This document shows, in pieces, positions 1 to 6,278 of a stretch of 10,234 nucleotides of DNA (its first letter is position 1; every line of letters starts with the position of its first letter). The DNA lies in the NCBI GenBank assembly GCA_017353815.1, contig JAFMSB010000037.1, forward strand, positions 1 to 10,234, in the 5' to 3' direction. The notes below the pieces were generated by a model, which worked only from the letters and a program-made list of their open reading frames with translations, did no database searches and was not told the origin of the DNA. Source of the stretch: Methylocapsa sp. (GTDB lineage: Bacteria > Pseudomonadota > Alphaproteobacteria > Rhizobiales > Beijerinckiaceae). Position numbers and translations under genes: made by a program.

Positions 1-5
1 CCGCA

Positions 6-752
6 ATGGCCGCATCGCCCGAGTCTGTCAGGGAAAGGGCAGGGGAGAAGGACGGCCGGATCGTTGTCAAATCCGCGCTCGCGACCATGGGCACGCCGGA
101 ATATTTCACCCGTTTCGATGCGGTTAAGCCAAGCGAGCTTTTAAAACGCAAGGCGATGATGGGCGACGATCCCGCTTTGCCCAAAATGCCTGCCGCGCCC
201 GCGCTTTTCGACTTTTTCCGGCTTCGGTTTGCGCCCGCCCAAGCGAGCCATCTTTTGCAGAGCGCCAATCTCGCGCTGAAGGCGGGCGTCGATGAAAAAG
301 GCGTGCTCGCATGCCTCTTGCACGACATCTCCATGGTTGGCCTCCTCCAGACCGATCACGGCTATTGGGGCGCGCAGCTGATAGCGCCTTATGTAGACGA
401 AGAGGTCGCCTTCGCGGTGCGCTATCACGAGGCCCTGAGGTTCTTCCCTGACCCTGACGCGGGCTATAAATATCCGCAGGCCTATATCGATCTCTTCGGC
501 GAGGAATATGAGCCCGAGCCCTACCTTCGCGCCGACTACGAATATGCGCGCGCCCACAAATGGTACGGCATGGCGCGGATGATCACGCTCAACGATATAT
601 ATTCCTTCGATCCCAATGCGAAGGTCGAACTCGAGACGTTTACCGACATCGTGGGCCGCCACTTCCGCCAGCCGGAGGAAGGATTGGGGTTTGATAACTC
701 CCCCGTCGCGCATATGTGGCGCTCGATGATCTGGCCGCGCAATTTCTTGTGA
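6..752 (+). CDS. HD-domain metalloprotein, possibly HD di-iron oxygenase-like
   Basis: The 248-residue reading frame ends in TGA at 750-752. It carries an HD-superfamily core: H82, the HD pair H106-D107 (in CLLHDIS), H118 (in DHGYWGAQ), H141 (in RYHEAL) and D197 (in TLNDIY). This six-ligand set suits a dinuclear metal site, so a phosphohydrolase or a PhnZ/TmpB-like mixed-valent di-iron oxygenase are both possible. The substrate is unknown. There is no signal peptide or membrane segment, so the protein should be cytosolic. The C-terminus is aromatic (MIWPRNFL). ATG at 6 is the first in-window start, but the frame is open to the left edge, so the true start may lie upstream. ATG at 87 (MGTPEYF) would give a 221-residue protein closer to a compact HD protein, but I see no good ribosome binding site before it. 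The HD fold is fairly sure; the reaction is not known. Confidence 0.8.
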   Translation: MAASPESVRERAGEKDGRIVVKSALATMGTPEYFTRFDAVKPSELLKRKAMMGDDPALPKMPAAPALFDFFRLRFAPAQASHLLQSANLALKAGVDEKGVLACLLHDISMVGLLQTDHGYWGAQLIAPYVDEEVAFAVRYHEALRFFPDPDAGYKYPQAYIDLFGEEYEPEPYLRADYEYARAHKWYGMARMITLNDIYSFDPNAKVELETFTDIVGRHFRQPEEGLGFDNSPVAHMWRSMIWPRNFL

Positions 753-861
753 ACGGCAGCCGGGCCCAGCTCGATCTAAGCCCTGAGATGCCCATCCGCA
801 CACAACGGGCGCCGGCCACTGCCCCGCGCTTTTAACACATAGGGTAACAAGCTCCCTCTGA

Positions 862-887
862 ACGGGGTGCGCGAATTCGCGCGCCGT
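862..887. repeat. Palindrome inside a longer imperfect dyad
   Basis: The 14 bases at 869-882 (GCGCGAATTCGCGC) form a perfect palindrome. Flanking ACGG at 862-865 pairs with CCGT at 884-887, extending the symmetry with an asymmetric interior of three bases on one side and one on the other. It could be an operator or cruciform-prone site, or chance in GC-rich DNA. No T-run follows on either strand, so it is not a typical intrinsic terminator. Confidence 0.4.
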
Positions 888-965
888 GCTTCAAATGAAT
901 TGGCCGCTCGACGATATCCTCGAACAAAAAGATGAACTGGAACATGCCCGAAAAACAAATCTCAG

Positions 966-994
966 TTGATTATTTCGGCATGATGTATGACAAT
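966..994 (+). promoter_or_regulatory. Weak sigma70-like promoter candidate
   Basis: TTGATT (966-971) is followed after 17 bases by GACAAT (989-994), which matches a TATAAT-type -10 box at four of six positions. It lies about 100 bases before the start of the orphan gene at 1093, in a locally AT-rich stretch. The match is visual only and could be chance. Confidence 0.22.
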
Positions 995-1092
995 ATAGCA
1001 TTAACGACTATTACCTCGCTTTAGCTTCGGCCGATGCAAAAGCTCAGCAAGGTCGGTCCGTATAACAGGTACGACGGTAAAGTGGGAACAAG

Positions 1093-1500
1093 ATGGGCAA
1101 CTGTCCGGGTTCTGCCGCTTGGGTTAACAGCAAGACCGTAGTTGAGTTTCTGCTGGAAGAGAACGCGCAAGACGCTTATCCGCGCGAGCTTGCCTGGATG
1201 CGGGACAAACTGCCCAAAAGCATCGAAGTGCGCCGTCAAATGTTCCGATCTCGAGAGGATCAGTCAATTGACATGACGCTTGCGGGTTTCACATACCTCT
1301 TGGCCTGCCGCCGCTGGCCTGAGGGTGGCTATTCGCCGGATGAATATGATGCGATTGCCATGAGCGCGGGCGAGGTTTTCCCCGCAATGTTAGAGCGTGA
1401 AAGAGTCAGGTTGACCGGTGCGCGTCGAGCAGATGAGCGCCGCGATGAGGGCAGGCAGCAGCTGGTTCCGGCCGGAGTCATTAGTTGGCCCCGGCATTGA
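1093..1500 (+). CDS. Orphan small hypothetical protein (135 aa)
   Basis: I do not recognise this protein. ATG at 1093 is preceded in frame by TAA at 1078-1080, so the start is at or after 1093. GGGA at 1084-1087 is a weak ribosome binding site. Residues 15-100 look protein-like: mixed charged helices (VEFLLEENAQDAYPREL, DKLPKSIEVRRQMF), then a hydrophobic stretch (TLAGFTYLLACRRW) and an acidic segment (GYSPDEYDAIAMSAGEVF). The last 30 residues are arginine- and glutamine-rich and less convincing, as if the original end were altered by a frameshift. Codon third positions are only moderately GC-rich, below the neighbouring genes. There is no signal peptide and no clear membrane helix. It may be a real accessory gene, a decayed gene or a chance frame. 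Confidence 0.4.
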   Translation: MGNCPGSAAWVNSKTVVEFLLEENAQDAYPRELAWMRDKLPKSIEVRRQMFRSREDQSIDMTLAGFTYLLACRRWPEGGYSPDEYDAIAMSAGEVFPAMLERERVRLTGARRADERRDEGRQQLVPAGVISWPRH

Positions 1501-2020
1501 GCTGCAGCCCGATTCGGACGGAATAGCTCGTAGAGTTTGCGCTACACTTAATTTCTTCCGGAGCTCATGAACTCGCGGCCGGTGCAATACCGCAGACGAG
1601 GGGGCTTTCAACGTTTTGGGAATAGTCCGGCGATATGCCGAGCATTTAAGCCAACCTCAACCCATGTTGGAGCATCCTGATCCGATGAATCGTCCGTCTA
1701 GTTGTACGCCACAACGCTTCCGGTCACCGGCGAGCGGCACACCATCTCTTTGCAATCATCATCCAGAATATTGTTTCCGATTAATACTTCCGATGATCCT
1801 TCAGGAACCGGTGTCAAGGTTTGAGTCGCGAAGCTTGACTCGGAATGAGTGATCAATTGCGACCCTATCGCCGAGCCAGTTTGTGAATCGACGTTTTTTG
1901 CCCAGGGGTAGGCCGAGCGCAGCTGCATTTTTTTCCACATTCGCGGGAACTTCCCAGCGCGGGGAATGCCAAAACGACTTCACCGCCGCAGGTCATGGAT
2001 TCAGCTGAGCATCCGCCACT
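1501..2020. other. Gene-poor spacer between the orphan gene and the ABC operon
   Basis: This 520-bp stretch is less GC-rich than the operons. I see no confident gene in it. A minus-strand frame at 1698-1940 (80 codons, ATG at 1940) has GGGAAG nine bases upstream of its start and ends with two cysteines near the C-terminus (DDDCKEMVCRSPVTGS). It could be a small gene or a remnant, and an 80-base gap separates it from the permease stop. Other frames here look random. Small inverted repeats (CCGGT-C-ACCGG near 1724; GTTGT/ACAAC at 1701-1715) are too short to interpret. I found no hairpin followed by a T-run that would end the ABC operon. Confidence 0.5.
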
Positions 2021-3229
2021 CTAGTCGAGCGTCTCGCGATAGAACCAGGTTGCGATCGCCATCGCCGCAAGCGTAAAGAGCGCAAGCGGCCAGATCTCCG
2101 GCACGATGTCGGGAAAATCATTTCCCTTGAGCAGCAGCCCGCGCACGATTCGTATCGCATGTGTGGTGGGAAATATCTCGCCGACCCATTGTGCCCAAGC
2201 CGGCATCCCCTTGAACGGGAACATGAATCCGGAGAGGAAAATCTGCGGCAGGAAGGTAAATTGAACAAACTGGACCGCCTGCATTTGGTTTGCCGAAAGG
2301 ATCGAGATCGTGATCCCGAGAGCGAGATTTCCGGCGATGAAGAGCCCGAGCGCCATCAAGAGCAAAAGCACCGAGCCGCGGACCGGCAGCTGGAAAACCA
2401 GGGTTGCGGCAATGAGAATGAGCACGACCTGCAAATAGCCGACGGCGATATAGGGCACGACCTTGGCGAGCATGACCTCGATCGGCCGCACCGGCATCGC
2501 GAGCAGATTTTCGAGCGTGCCGCGCTCGCGCTCGCGAGTCATCGACAACGCCGTCACAAAAAGCGTCGAAAAAATCAAGACAATGACGATTAGCCCCGGA
2601 ACGACATTGAGCACGGTCAACCGCTCGGGATTGTAGCGGGCATGAACAATGATCTGGAACGCTTGCGCCGGCGCTTGCGCTTGGCGGATTGGCGGCAGAT
2701 CACGGTCAAGGGCCGCCGACAAGGCCGGGAGCGCCGCGGTGGCATTGGCCACGGCGATGGGATCGCTCGCATCCGCATCAATGAGAATTGCGGGCGCCTC
2801 GCCACGGTCAACCGAGCGGTCGAAATCTGGAGGAATGCTAATGACAAACAGAAGCTCGCCCCGCGCGAGAGCGCATTCGGCTTCGGCTTCGGAGGAAAGC
2901 ACGGCGATGTCGTAATAGCCGGTGTTTTTGAGCGCGGCCAAGAGCGAGCGCTCGTATTTCGAATGATTTACCGAAAGCACCCCGGCCGGGAGATTCTTTG
3001 GGTCGGTATTCACCGCATAGCCGAACAGGAAAAGCTGCATCATCGGCAGGGCAATGATGAAGCGCAGCGTTATCGGATCGCGGATGATTTGCAGCCATTC
3101 CTTGCGTAGCAGGGCACCGAACCGCTTGAAAGAGAACGCTTTCAAGTTTCTTCGCTTCTTGCGCTGAGTGATCTGCAGCCACTCCTTGCGCAGAAGGGTC
3201 ATAAACCTCTTGTAGGAGAACGCTTTCAC
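2021..3229 (-). CDS. ABC-2 type transporter permease with duplicated N-terminus
   Basis: This is the membrane subunit of an export ABC transporter of the YbhS/YbhR/YhhJ type. It has one N-terminal membrane helix (about 57-73), a large periplasmic domain (about 74-205), then five C-terminal helices (about 208-230, 257-279, 285-311, 318-338, 379-397). Between helices 2 and 3 lies the cytoplasmic segment MTRERERGTLENLLAMPVRP, typical of the family and likely to contact the ATPase. FLPQIFLSGFMFPF is the usual conserved stretch near helix 5. The GTG start at 3227-3229 overlaps the ATPase stop in GTGA. At 402 residues it is about 28 longer than family members I know of (about 370-377), and the excess is a tandem copy: residues 1-20 (MKAFSYKRFMTLLRKEWLQI) repeat at 29-48 with 16 of 20 identical. 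TTG at 3143-3145 is an alternative start giving 374 residues. The substrate is unknown. Only one permease gene is present, so it would act as a homodimer. Confidence 0.93.
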   Translation of the reverse strand: MKAFSYKRFMTLLRKEWLQITQRKKRRNLKAFSFKRFGALLRKEWLQIIRDPITLRFIIALPMMQLFLFGYAVNTDPKNLPAGVLSVNHSKYERSLLAALKNTGYYDIAVLSSEAEAECALARGELLFVISIPPDFDRSVDRGEAPAILIDADASDPIAVANATAALPALSAALDRDLPPIRQAQAPAQAFQIIVHARYNPERLTVLNVVPGLIVIVLIFSTLFVTALSMTRERERGTLENLLAMPVRPIEVMLAKVVPYIAVGYLQVVLILIAATLVFQLPVRGSVLLLLMALGLFIAGNLALGITISILSANQMQAVQFVQFTFLPQIFLSGFMFPFKGMPAWAQWVGEIFPTTHAIRIVRGLLLKGNDFPDIVPEIWPLALFTLAAMAIATWFYRETLD

Positions 3230-3252
3230 GCTTCGTCTCTTTTCGCGCTCAG
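3085..3252 (-). repeat. 84-bp direct tandem duplication across the ATPase/permease junction
   Basis: Two adjacent 84-base units, 3169-3252 and 3085-3168, match at about 65 of 84 positions by hand alignment, without gaps. The length is exactly 28 codons, so the permease frame stays open. Each unit contains the 3' end of the ATPase frame and the 5' end of the permease frame. In the promoter-side unit the ATPase ends LSAKRDEA-stop, overlapping GTG. In the other unit the same frame reads LSARSEET-stop, overlapping TTG. Purine-rich bases precede both starts, so the ribosome binding site was copied too. The divergence, largely at synonymous or conservative positions in the permease part, suggests an old, retained duplication. 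Confidence 0.88.
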
Positions 3253-4143
3253 CATATGAATGAAGACGTCTTCGAGCCGCGGCTCGGTCTCGTGCCAGGA
3301 CAGGGCGGCGTATTCGCTTGACCGGATTGCCTTTTCGAGCGCCGTGCGCTCCGTGCCTGCGACGCGCAACGCATGCCCGAAAACCGCCGCCGCCTCGATT
3401 CCTTTGGTGCGGCGGAGCTGCCGCGCGGCCGCGTCCAAATCGCTGCCCGCCGCCTCGAATATGATGATCCCCGAGCGGCTCGAAACTTCATAGGCGCGGC
3501 CTTGGACGACGATGCGGCCATTGGCAAGATAAACGATGCGGTTGCACCTCTCCGCCTCGTCCATGTAGTGGGTCGAGACCAGCACAGTCAGGCCCTCGCC
3601 CGCCATGTCGTGGATCAGATCCCAGAAGTCGCGCCGCGCCTTGGCATCCACCCCAGCCGTCGGCTCGTCGAGCAAAAGGAGCTTTGGCCCGTGCAAGACG
3701 CAGGCGGCAAGCGCAAGCCGCTGCTTCCATCCGCCCGAAAGCTCTCCCGTCAACTGGCCGGCGCGGCTCGTGAGCCCCATCCGGTCCATGATCCCAGTCA
3801 CGGACTCGCGCGGATCCGGCATCTGGTAGACATTTGCAACCAGGTCGAGATTCTCGCTGACCGTCAGATCCTCATAATAACTGAATGTCTGAGTCATATA
3901 GCCTGCCTCGCGCCGGATCAGCACGGCCTCGCGCATGATGTCGTGGCCAAGGCAAGTGCCGCTCCCCCCATCCGGGAGAAGCAGGCCGCAGAGCATCCGG
4001 ATCGTGGTGGTCTTGCCGCTGCCATTGGCGCCGAGAAAGCCGCAGATTTCGCCTGCCTTCACTTGCAAATCGAGACCATCGACGACCCTGCGCGCGCCAA
4101 AGCTTTTCTTCAGGCCATGAACATCGATCACGAGATTCATCAT
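3226..4143 (-). CDS. ABC transporter ATP-binding protein (export type)
   Basis: This is the ATPase that powers the adjacent permease. All nucleotide-binding motifs are present in its 305 residues: Walker A GANGSGKT (38-45), Q-loop Q85, signature LSGGW (135-139), Walker B LLLLDE (155-160), D-loop GVDA (164-167) and switch histidine H192 (in STHYMDEAE). The signature is LSGGW rather than LSGGQ, a variant familiar in YbhF/RbbA-like drug-export ATPases. The C-terminal extension ends in a family-like motif (LEDVFIHMLS). Tandem ATGs at 4143 and 4140 are both possible starts; the first overlaps the TGA of the membrane fusion protein by 4 bases. The stop overlaps the permease GTG, so all three genes are likely translationally coupled. 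It is a single nucleotide-binding domain of about 300 residues, so two copies would pair in the working pump. Confidence 0.95.
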   Translation of the reverse strand: MMNLVIDVHGLKKSFGARRVVDGLDLQVKAGEICGFLGANGSGKTTTIRMLCGLLLPDGGSGTCLGHDIMREAVLIRREAGYMTQTFSYYEDLTVSENLDLVANVYQMPDPRESVTGIMDRMGLTSRAGQLTGELSGGWKQRLALAACVLHGPKLLLLDEPTAGVDAKARRDFWDLIHDMAGEGLTVLVSTHYMDEAERCNRIVYLANGRIVVQGRAYEVSSRSGIIIFEAAGSDLDAAARQLRRTKGIEAAAVFGHALRVAGTERTALEKAIRSSEYAALSWHETEPRLEDVFIHMLSAKRDEA

Positions 4144-5126
4144 TGCGGCCCGCCCGTCGCCGCTGGCCGCACTTCGAGGGGCTGGCCCGGGTTGAGCAGG
4201 GAAGCCTGTTGTGGCAGCGGCCTTGCCTCGATCCGGTACACAAGTTTTGCCCGGCTCGACTCGCTGTAGATGACCGGAGGGGTGTATTCGGCCTGGGGCG
4301 AAATGAAGGAGATGGTGGCGGTCAAACCCTTCGGGCAGCTATCGCAGGAAAGCGCAACCTTCTCGCCATAATGGAGCGTGGCGAGCGCTGCCTCGGGTAC
4401 AAAGAAGCGCACGAAAATATTTTCGGGCGGCAGAAGCGAGACCACTGGCCCCCCGGCGGGGAGCGTCTCGCCAGGGCGGGCAAGAACATCGGCAACGACG
4501 CCTGCGGCGGGTGAGCGGACGTGGCGCTGGTCGAACCGCCACTTCGCCATGGCAATGGCCGCGCGCGCGGCCCCCACAGCCGCGTTTTGCGCCCGAATTT
4601 CGGCCTCGCGCCCAAGCGGTGCGCGCATCTGCGTCAGCGCGGCTTCGAGGGCTTGCACCTTGGCGCTGGCGGACCGCACATCGGCCCGCTGCTGATCGAC
4701 GAGCTGGGCCGGGACAGCCCGGTACTTCAGGAGATTCTCGTAGCGATTGAGATCGAGCTGGAGCTTGTCGCGGGTTGCCTGCGCATCGGCGAGATTCGCC
4801 TGCGCCTGCTCGATCTCGGTTAGTTTGCCGCCGGATTGAAGATTGGCGAGCTGGCGTTCGGCTTGCGCGAGCTGGCGGGAGGCCTGATCAAGGGCCGCCC
4901 GATCGGCTTCGTCGTCTTGATCGAAGAGCGGCGCCCCGCAAGTAACTTGGGAGCCGCGTTCGACCGAGACGGAGGTGAGGAGACCGGCGAGAGTGGGACC
5001 AACCTTGACGAAGTCGGCCTCGGCATAGCCTTGCCATGCGCTTGGCCCGGCAGTGCGGGCGTGCCACCACCACAGAGCGCCGGCCATAGCCAAAATTGCG
5101 GCGGCAAGAATGATGCGCCCTATCAC
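4140..5126 (-). CDS. HlyD/YbhG-type periplasmic membrane fusion protein
   Basis: This is the adaptor that would link the inner-membrane ABC pump to an outer-membrane channel. From the GTG at 5126 (VIGRIILAAAIL) it has an N-terminal membrane anchor (about 2-21), a first lipoyl half-domain (about 33-73, with VGPTLAGLLTSVSVERGSQV), a long alanine- and glutamine-rich alpha-hairpin (about 73-195), a second lipoyl half (about 201-231, HVRSPAAGVVADVLARPGE) and a beta-barrel domain with ISFISPQAEYTPPVIYSE near the end. That last motif and the CDSC pair (about 261-264) are typical of the YbhG/YhiI branch. The frame is open further upstream to a TTG at 5261. That longer version would add 45 residues before the anchor and leave only about 20 bases before the divergent gene, so I prefer GTG at 5126, which gives 328 residues, near the family norm. 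The ribosome binding site (AGGG) is weak, so the start is uncertain. Confidence 0.9.
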   Translation of the reverse strand: MIGRIILAAAILAMAGALWWWHARTAGPSAWQGYAEADFVKVGPTLAGLLTSVSVERGSQVTCGAPLFDQDDEADRAALDQASRQLAQAERQLANLQSGGKLTEIEQAQANLADAQATRDKLQLDLNRYENLLKYRAVPAQLVDQQRADVRSASAKVQALEAALTQMRAPLGREAEIRAQNAAVGAARAAIAMAKWRFDQRHVRSPAAGVVADVLARPGETLPAGGPVVSLLPPENIFVRFFVPEAALATLHYGEKVALSCDSCPKGLTATISFISPQAEYTPPVIYSESSRAKLVYRIEARPLPQQASLLNPGQPLEVRPAATGGPQ

Positions 5127-5280
5127 GGATCTGACCCTATGCAGCGATGCTTTCTTGTTGCAATTAGCCCTTCCGGCCGCAGCCGGGACCCCCCGCTCGG
5201 ATCGGTCCGCGAAAACGATCTGACCCGGTTGCCGTTTCGGCTGAATATCGAAAGCACGCAATGAGCAAAAGGAGCCAATT
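5127..5280. promoter_or_regulatory. Divergent intergenic region, probable promoters for both directions
   Basis: If the fusion protein starts at 5126, 154 bases separate it from the divergent DUF2905 gene at 5281. Promoters for the export operon (leftward) and the small membrane protein (rightward) should lie here. I could not pick out convincing -35/-10 pairs or an operator by eye. The assignment rests on gene orientation only. Confidence 0.4.
5270..5274 (+). promoter_or_regulatory. Ribosome binding site of the DUF2905 gene
   Basis: AGGAG lies six bases before the ATG at 5281. It fixes that start and supports the small frame as a real, translated gene. Confidence 0.75.
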
Positions 5281-5475
5281 ATGCGGCAGTTTTTGATCCT
5301 GCTTGGTGTGCTCTTAATTGCCGCCGGACTTTTATGGCCTTGGCTGGGCTGGGCCGGTCACCTGCCGGGCGATATCATCATCCGGCATAAGAATTTCACC
5401 TTTTATTTTCCGCTCGTAACCGGGATTGTGGTCAGCATCGTGCTCTCGCTTCTGTTCTGGTTCATCAACCGGTGA
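5281..5475 (+). CDS. DUF2905-family small membrane protein (64 aa)
   Basis: This short inner-membrane protein has two predicted helices, about 3-26 (FLILLGVLLIAAGLLWPWLG) and about 43-62 (FPLVTGIVVSIVLSLLFWFI). They are joined by GHLPGDIIIRHKNFTFYFP, the GDI-x-I-[RK]-x-xNF-x-FYFP pattern I associate with the DUF2905 family. Length and topology fit that family, whose function is unknown. A strong ribosome binding site precedes the start. It is transcribed away from the export operon and converges on the murU-like gene, with 56 bases between the two stops and no clear terminator there. Confidence 0.9.
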   Translation: MRQFLILLGVLLIAAGLLWPWLGWAGHLPGDIIIRHKNFTFYFPLVTGIVVSIVLSLLFWFINR

Positions 5476-5531
5476 TGCAGGACGGCTGCAGGGCCGGCAA
5501 TGCGAGATGGCGGGGCAGACGAAACGCATCC

Positions 5532-6266
5532 TCACATTCCCGTGCGTGCGATTGCTTGCTCGGCCTCTTCGACCGCTTCAGGGCACCCCACATGAATCCA
5601 GAGGCCATCAAGCCTTTGGCCGAATAAGCGCCCCTTTCCTTCCGCCTCCAAAAAGAAAGGCGTTAGCGGAAAAACCTTTGGCCTCTTGCCTTCGAAAAGC
5701 CCCGGCTTGGCGATGCCGATCCCCGTATAAACAAAGGGTGCAACCTCTCCCTCGGCCCGCTTCTTAAGGCGCCCATCCTGGGCCAGGTGGAAATCGCCCA
5801 AGGAATCAACCCCAACACTCGTTGCAACAGTTGCGACGAGGAGGAGGATGTCCATTTGCTCCGGGTTCCATCTCGCCGCAAGAGCGCGCAGATTATCGCC
5901 CGGCCCTTCAAGCCAGAAAGCATCGGTATTGGCGATAAAAAAAGGTCCTGGGCCGAGATGAGGGAGCGCTTTGGCAATCCCCCCGCCTTGGCCAAGAAGG
6001 CCTTCGCGTTCGTCCGAAATGATAACCCGCGGCGCTTCTCTTGGTTTAAGATGCTCTTCAATCTGGCTCGCGAGATGATGCACGTTGACGATTGCCGTGC
6101 CTAGGCCCGCCGAGGCGAAGCGGTCGAGCGTATAGTCGATGAGCGCCTTTCCAGCTACTTTGATCAAAGGTTTGGGCCGGTCCTCGCTCAATGGCCGCAT
6201 GCGCGTGCCGAGTCCCGCGGCGAAAACCATAGCTTTGTCTGGCATAAACATCATACTGGGCGGCAC
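5532..6266 (-). CDS. murU: MurU-like sugar-1-phosphate nucleotidyltransferase
   Basis: This enzyme joins a nucleotide to a sugar-1-phosphate. Next to an AmgK-like kinase, the likely reaction is UTP plus MurNAc-alpha-1-phosphate giving UDP-MurNAc, the recycling route that bypasses de novo (fosfomycin-sensitive) synthesis. The nucleotidyltransferase signature AAGLGTRMRPLSEDRPKPL spans 16-34, with GLGTRMRP and K32 binding the nucleotide. The metal-binding aspartate is D115 in IANTDAFW. GQGGGI (92-97) and WIHVGCPEAV (223-232) are the usual base- and sugar-side loops, but they differ from the forms I know (TGGG and VGTPE). GTG at 6266 is the longest start; ATGs at 6254, 6251 and 6245 are possible, and MPDKAMVFAAGLG from 6245 best matches family N-termini. 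It starts 12 bases after the kinase stop in the same operon. The substrate is inferred from context and is not proven. Confidence 0.87.
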   Translation of the reverse strand: MPPSMMFMPDKAMVFAAGLGTRMRPLSEDRPKPLIKVAGKALIDYTLDRFASAGLGTAIVNVHHLASQIEEHLKPREAPRVIISDEREGLLGQGGGIAKALPHLGPGPFFIANTDAFWLEGPGDNLRALAARWNPEQMDILLLVATVATSVGVDSLGDFHLAQDGRLKKRAEGEVAPFVYTGIGIAKPGLFEGKRPKVFPLTPFFLEAEGKGRLFGQRLDGLWIHVGCPEAVEEAEQAIARTGM

Positions 6267-6278
6267 CCATTTTTCCGT

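Larger units (their letters stand above)
753..1092. other. Intergenic region with a palindrome and a weak promoter candidate
   Basis: This is a 340-bp stretch between the HD-domain gene and the orphan small gene. I see no frame in it that reads as a convincing protein. It holds a perfect palindrome at 869-882 and a weak sigma70-like promoter candidate at 966-994. The right half (about 890-1020) is visibly more AT-rich than the flanking genes. I found no intrinsic terminator after the HD-domain gene. Confidence 0.6.

Noticed and set aside
141..803. Long minus-strand open frame (220 codons) opposite the HD-domain gene
   Set aside because: It is antisense to a gene with clear HD motifs, and its translation has no recognisable domain. 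It is a typical shadow frame in GC-rich DNA.
1616..1852. Plus-strand frame of 78 codons in the spacer
   Set aside because: The composition is proline- and serine-rich and looks random. There is no ribosome binding site and no recognisable motif.
1925..1965. T-run and nearby inverted repeat resembling a terminator for the ABC operon
   Set aside because: On the minus strand the run is A-rich rather than T-rich after the stem, and the stem has a large bulge, so it does not fit an intrinsic terminator.
3373..4269. Plus-strand open frame of 298 codons opposite the ATPase
   Set aside because: It lies antisense to an ABC ATPase with every motif intact. Its translation is arginine- and alanine-rich and shows no domain.
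5476..5531. Bidirectional terminator between the convergent DUF2905 and murU-like genes
   Set aside because: The 56-base gap contains only short palindromes (such as CTGCAG and GCCGGC) and no stem followed by a T-run on either strand.
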